Shown here one piece after another: positions 61,184 through 64,000 of a DNA stretch of 64,000 bases (positions are counted from its first letter, which is position 1; each line of letters begins with the position of its first letter). Location: the NCBI RefSeq assembly GCF_023516595.1, contig NZ_JAMGBG010000099.1, positions 1 through 64,000 of the forward strand, read 5' to 3'. Source of the stretch: Streptomyces neyagawaensis (lineage in GTDB: Bacteria > Actinomycetota > Actinomycetes > Streptomycetales > Streptomycetaceae). The position numbers were made by a program, and so were the translations under genes. The notes beneath the pieces are model-generated. The model did no database searches and had not been told where the DNA came from. It saw only the letters and a program-made list of their open reading frames with translations.

Positions 61184-61265
61184 CCCCCTCTTCTGCACCC
61201 CGGCCGGCGCGACCGTCTCGCGCCACGTCCCTACCCCTCCCATGCCAAAACCGGAAGGAAACTCG

Positions 61266-61748
61266 ATGTTCTGCGAGCACTGCGGTGACGTCGACGGTGA
61301 TGAAACCGGCGTCGACCACGACGAACGCGACTGCCCCTGGTACGGCATCGACGACAACCCGGTAATCGTCGATGCCGCCGAGCTGGCCGACATCTTGGCC
61401 GCCAACGCTGACGGCTCGCCCGCCCTGCGGGCAGCGATCGGCCTCCTGGCCCGTCACGGCCTGTGGATCAAGCGGCTGGCTGAGCGGCCCCGTCTGCTGC
61501 TCATCGACTACTCGGGCCCGGTTCCGCAGCCGTACGGGATCGACTGGCGCAAGGTCGCCCAAGCCATGGAATCCAAGCAACTGCCCGCTTCCGGCGGGGA
61601 ACTGAGCATCCTGGCCCTGGCAGCGTCGCTCGCCGACACCGCGGCCCCTCTCCGGCTCGGTGACGCTGTCAGTGGCCTGGATGCGGCCAACCTCGACCTC
61701 GTCCTTCAGGCCGTCGCCACTGCCAACGGCCGCACCCTGACCCGGTGA
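61266..61748 (+). CDS. Conserved AICE protein of unknown function
   Basis: 160 residues from ATG 61266, chosen because GGAAGGA lies six bases upstream (ATG 61242 is in frame). The N-terminus FCEHCGDVDGDETGVDHDERDCPWYG has a CxxC with a further Cys and acidic residues, suggesting a small zinc-binding knuckle. The rest is helical (LADILAANADGSPALRAAIGLLARHG). It overlaps the spdA-like gene by four bases, so it is part of the transfer/spread operon. I do not recognise a function. Confidence 0.7.
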   Translation: MFCEHCGDVDGDETGVDHDERDCPWYGIDDNPVIVDAAELADILAANADGSPALRAAIGLLARHGLWIKRLAERPRLLLIDYSGPVPQPYGIDWRKVAQAMESKQLPASGGELSILALAASLADTAAPLRLGDAVSGLDAANLDLVLQAVATANGRTLTR

Positions 61749-62485
61749 CCACCATGGTCAAGCGCCTGCGGGTCGACGCCGTGATCGTCCAGGCCGTCAT
61801 CGCGGGTGCCCTGTCCTTCTCCCACCTGCACGACCTCGCCGAAGCGGCCGGGCAGGGCGGCTGGAAGGCGTGGGCCTACCCCGTCAGCGTCGACCTGCTG
61901 CTGGTCGCCGCCTGGCGCCGGATGCGGCAGGCACAGCGAGCGGGGCTGGGGGCGGGAGGTCCGCGGCTGTGGTTCCTGGTGGCCCTGACCGCCTCCCTCG
62001 GCGCCAACGTCGCCACCGCCGGGCTCCTCGACCTCGACCACGTCCCCGCCTGGCTCCGCGTCATGGTCGCGGGCTGGCCGGCCGTCGCCTTCTTCGGCGG
62101 CACGCTCCTCGCCCACACACCACACCACCCCCAGGAAGCGGCAGAGAACCCGGCCCTGTCGACGACCGACCCGCACGACGAATCCCGCTCCACCCCGACC
62201 GCCGTCGACATGCCCGACCCGGTTGCGCTCCCCGCCCCCGACCCTGCTCCTGAACCCCCCAACAGCGAACCAACCCCCGTCGCCGACCCGGTGACCGACT
62301 CCCCTCCCGCTCGGGCCCCGGCGCCCGTGCCCGCCGTCGCCCTCCCTCCTGCTCTCGTCGACCGCGTCCGTGCCCTCGCCGACGAACACCGCTCGGCCAC
62401 CGGCCACCCTGCCGACCCCGACGCCGTCCGTGCCCGGCTCGGCCTGCCTCCGTCCATGACCGGGTCCGTCGCCGCTCACCTCTGA
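61745..62485 (+). CDS. DUF2637 membrane protein (SpdA-like spread protein)
   Basis: 246 residues from GTG 61745 (GTGA overlap). The N-terminal ~120 residues form a DUF2637-type membrane domain with about four helices (VIVQAVIAGALSFSHLHDLAEAAGQ, AYPVSVDLLLVAA, LWFLVALTASLGANVATAGL, MVAGWPAVAFFGGTLLA). A long Pro-rich linker and a C-terminal helical domain that looks like a DNA- or protein-binding HTH (ADPDAVRARLGLP) follow. These proteins help spread of the element within the recipient mycelium after transfer. Confidence 0.85.
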   Translation: MTTMVKRLRVDAVIVQAVIAGALSFSHLHDLAEAAGQGGWKAWAYPVSVDLLLVAAWRRMRQAQRAGLGAGGPRLWFLVALTASLGANVATAGLLDLDHVPAWLRVMVAGWPAVAFFGGTLLAHTPHHPQEAAENPALSTTDPHDESRSTPTAVDMPDPVALPAPDPAPEPPNSEPTPVADPVTDSPPARAPAPVPAVALPPALVDRVRALADEHRSATGHPADPDAVRARLGLPPSMTGSVAAHL

Positions 62486-62497
62486 GAAGAGACCGCC

Positions 62498-62677
62498 ATG
62501 CATCGCCGCTTCCGCAACATCCGCCGTATCGGCCCCGTGAACGTCGCCTCCTTCCTCGAACGCGGCAAGCACCGCCACCTGGCCGCCTGTACCGCGCCCC
62601 GGTGCGACTTCTCCGCCGAGTACGACTCCCGCGCCGCCGCCGAACTCGCCGCCCGCACCCACCGCTGCTCGGCCTGA
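62498..62677 (+). CDS. Small mobile-element transfer protein with Cys/His knuckle
   Basis: A 59-residue basic protein beginning MHRRFRNIRRIGPVNVASF. ACTAPRCDFSAEY followed later by THRC gives a C-x5-C...H-x-C pattern that may bind zinc. The family occurs in AICE spread operons as a small transfer protein. ATG 62498 lies 12 bases after the previous stop; GAAGAGA precedes it. Confidence 0.75.
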   Translation: MHRRFRNIRRIGPVNVASFLERGKHRHLAACTAPRCDFSAEYDSRAAAELAARTHRCSA

Positions 62678-62692
62678 CAGGAGACCAACCCC

Positions 62693-62848
62693 ATGGACGT
62701 ACCGCTCTGGCTCGCCCTCCTCTGCATCGGGGTCTTGGGCGTCAAGCTCATCCGCCCGCCCTGGTGGCTCATCACCGTGCTGCTCCTCGGCGGCTACCTC
62801 ATCGCCGACAGCCTGCTGGCCCCCGTCATCAACTCCCTTGTCAAGTAA
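62693..62848 (+). CDS. Small membrane protein of the spread operon
   Basis: A 51-residue protein with two predicted helices (LWLALLCIGVLGVKL and WWLITVLLLGGYLIADSLL). ATG 62693 is preceded by CAGGAGACC. Small hydrophobic Spd proteins of this kind are thought to form membrane complexes with the larger spread proteins and Tra. Confidence 0.72.
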   Translation: MDVPLWLALLCIGVLGVKLIRPPWWLITVLLLGGYLIADSLLAPVINSLVK

Positions 62849-62867
62849 CCGAGAAGGAGAGTCGCTC

Positions 62868-63170
62868 ATGCTCCGGCCCAAGATCCCGACCATGCCTCAG
62901 CCCACCGGCTTGGTGACACCGCCCGCAGTCATCGAGACGACCCCCGTCACCCCGGCCGCCCTGACCCCGCAACCGGCCCCCGCGCCGTCCCGTCCGGCCG
63001 TCCAGCTCACCCCCGGCACCGCGCTCGCCCTCGTCGGCGGCGGCACCGCCGTGGTCCTGGTCGTCGGCGCCGTCCTCGTCTCCATGCTCCTCGCCGTCGC
63101 CGTCACGGCCACCTCGACCGCCGTGTGCGCCGTCGTCATCCGCGCTCTCCTCACCCGCCGCGACCGCTGA
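62868..63170 (+). CDS. SpdD-like spread protein
   Basis: A 100-residue protein from ATG 62868 (GAGAAGGAGAG upstream). A Pro/Thr-rich N-terminus (about 1-45) precedes the segment RPAVQLTPGTALALVGGGTAV, then a hydrophobic region running to about residue 90 that can make two helices. This matches SpdD-like proteins of Streptomyces plasmids and AICEs. The C-terminal RALLTRRDR is basic. Confidence 0.82.
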   Translation: MLRPKIPTMPQPTGLVTPPAVIETTPVTPAALTPQPAPAPSRPAVQLTPGTALALVGGGTAVVLVVGAVLVSMLLAVAVTATSTAVCAVVIRALLTRRDR

Positions 63171-63205
63171 CACGACAACTCCAAGCGCCCGGCCCTACCC
63201 ACACT

Positions 63206-63221
63206 GTCTAGCCCCCTCGAC
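63206..63221. promoter_or_regulatory. AICE palindromic motif, site 6
   Basis: GTCTAG-CCCC-CTCGAC, one mismatch in the right half, 52 bases before the rep start. Confidence 0.7.
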
Positions 63222-63272
63222 AGGCGGATCGGGCGCGCCAGACCTGCGACCCCTGCAAGGAGGAACCCACAG

Positions 63273-64000
63273 ATGCGTCCCCCGGCTCCCCTCGGAGCCA
63301 TCCGCCACCTGGCCGCCCTCGCCCGCTACGGCGACCTCGGCGCCTACGCCCGGCAGATCCAGCGCCTGGGCGGCTGTGAGCGGCCCGTACGGATGGAGGG
63401 CCACCGGCTCGACGTCCACGCCGCAACGGGAGAGATCGTCCGGGAGATCACCGACATCGACCTTCCGGCCGGACAGCTCCTCATCCGCTGCAACAACCGC
63501 CGGGCCACCAGATGCGCCGCCTGCGCCGAGGTGTACCGCAAAGACACCTTCCACCTCGTCACCGCCGGACTGAGCGGAGGCAAGGGCATCGGCCCGGCCG
63601 TCGCCCAACACCCTCGCGTCTTCGCCACCTTCACCGCCCCATCCTTCGGCCCGGTTCACAACCGTCCCACCGGCGGCTGCTGCCGCTGCGGTCGACTCCA
63701 CCCCGACGACGACCCTGCACTCGGCACACCCCTGGACCCTGACCGGTACGACTACCGCGCCGCCGTTCTCTGGAACGCCCACGCGGGCGCGCTCTGGGCC
63801 CGCTTCACCACCTACCTGCGCCAACAACTCGCCTCCCGCGCGGGCCTCACCCGCACGGAGCTCCGCAACAGCGTCAAGGTCTCCTATGCCAAGGTCGCCG
63901 AATACCAGCGGCGCGGCGCCGTCCACTTCCACGCCGTCATCCGCCTCGACGGCCCGGAAGGCGCCGAGGACAACCCACCGCCCTGGGCCACCACCGAACT
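63273..64000 (+). CDS. repSA: RepSA-type replication initiator (partial, 3' end outside window)
   Basis: 242 residues are visible from ATG 63273, behind AAGGAGG. It has the Cys-rich region LIRCNNRRATRCAACAEVYRKDTFHLVTAGL seen in RepSA proteins, then PRVFATFTAPSFGPVHNRPTGGCCRCGRLH, and the HUH metal-binding motif in AVHFHAVIRLDG (His-Phe-His). The catalytic tyrosine should lie downstream of the window. It nicks the double-strand origin and starts rolling-circle replication of the excised element. It is preceded by palindromic motif 6, so its expression is probably controlled together with transfer. Confidence 0.92.
   Translation, partial: MRPPAPLGAIRHLAALARYGDLGAYARQIQRLGGCERPVRMEGHRLDVHAATGEIVREITDIDLPAGQLLIRCNNRRATRCAACAEVYRKDTFHLVTAGLSGGKGIGPAVAQHPRVFATFTAPSFGPVHNRPTGGCCRCGRLHPDDDPALGTPLDPDRYDYRAAVLWNAHAGALWARFTTYLRQQLASRAGLTRTELRNSVKVSYAKVAEYQRRGAVHFHAVIRLDGPEGAEDNPPPWATTE

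Larger units (their letters stand above)
50488..64000 (+). mobile_element. Actinomycete integrative and conjugative element (AICE), right end outside window
   Basis: The element begins at the tRNA-Arg att fragment. It carries type III restriction-modification cargo, regulators, a SCO3933-type protein, an FtsK-like translocase, spread proteins and RepSA. The order transfer - spread - rep pointing rightward agrees with pSAM2-like elements, in which rep, xis and int follow toward the other att site. Cargo genes have clearly lower G+C than their surroundings. Confidence 0.88.

Overview
The window is a piece of a Streptomyces (or very close relative) chromosome. The base composition is about 70-73% G+C, start codons are a mix of ATG, GTG and TTG, many genes overlap by 1-4 bases, and several gene sets are typical of streptomycetes: a conservon (cvnA-D), an actinobacterial Lon with a HAIR-like operator, Ku/LigD-polymerase end joining, and a SpoIIE/GAF/HATPase phosphatase. 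The order kgd - sensor kinase - response regulator - lon matches, from memory, the SCO5281-SCO5285 neighbourhood of S. coelicolor.

Layout, left part (1-39.6 kb), core chromosome. The 5' end of kgd (2-oxoglutarate decarboxylase/dehydrogenase) comes first, then an OmpR-type two-component pair, a spermidine-synthase-like protein, a GH3-family protein whose catalytic Asp appears to be lost, a 215-bp MITE-like element, a TetR regulator, a rhomboid-like membrane protein, a GNAT acetyltransferase, lon, a MarR regulator, a PP2C-like phosphatase, the cvnABCD operon with a styrene-monooxygenase-type flavoprotein, an NlpC/P60 hydrolase, a second TetR next to an AurF-like diiron protein, an RodA/FtsW-PBP cell-wall pair, a lipoprotein-histidine kinase pair with no response regulator, a dual-specificity phosphatase, a NERD protein, divergent ligD-pol/ku, an LPG-synthase-type membrane protein and a 980-residue SpoIIE-type phosphatase. 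It ends in a striking tandem array: 16 copies of a 38-bp unit, each with an internal hairpin.

Middle part (39.6-50.5 kb), metal and cofactor transport and decay. A FecCD-type ABC importer sits behind a cobalamin riboswitch, and its ATPase ends in a His/Pro-rich tail. modABC (molybdate) follows. Next is a heavily frameshifted and internally deleted drmA, the helicase of the DISARM anti-phage system, and a SWIM-finger protein. This region stops at a 3' fragment of a tRNA-Arg(CCG) gene, which I read as attL of an integrated element.

Right part (50.5 kb to the end), an actinomycete integrative and conjugative element (AICE), incomplete at the right edge. It carries a lower-G+C type III restriction-modification pair as cargo, a long complex hairpin, an XRE-DUF5753 regulator, an RsbW-like ATPase, a protein with a sigma-4-like HTH and an unrecognised C-terminal domain overlapping a PP2C-like phosphatase, a SCO3933-type regulator, an FtsK-like transfer ATPase, spread genes and the start of a RepSA-type HUH replication initiator. 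xis, int and the restored tRNA gene should lie beyond base 64000. Six copies of one 16-bp palindromic motif (GTCTAG-N4-CTAGAC) sit in front of four transcription units of the element. They suggest one regulator tying together signalling, transfer and replication. This regulon, with the kinase/HTH/phosphatase cassette, is the best candidate here for an undescribed system.
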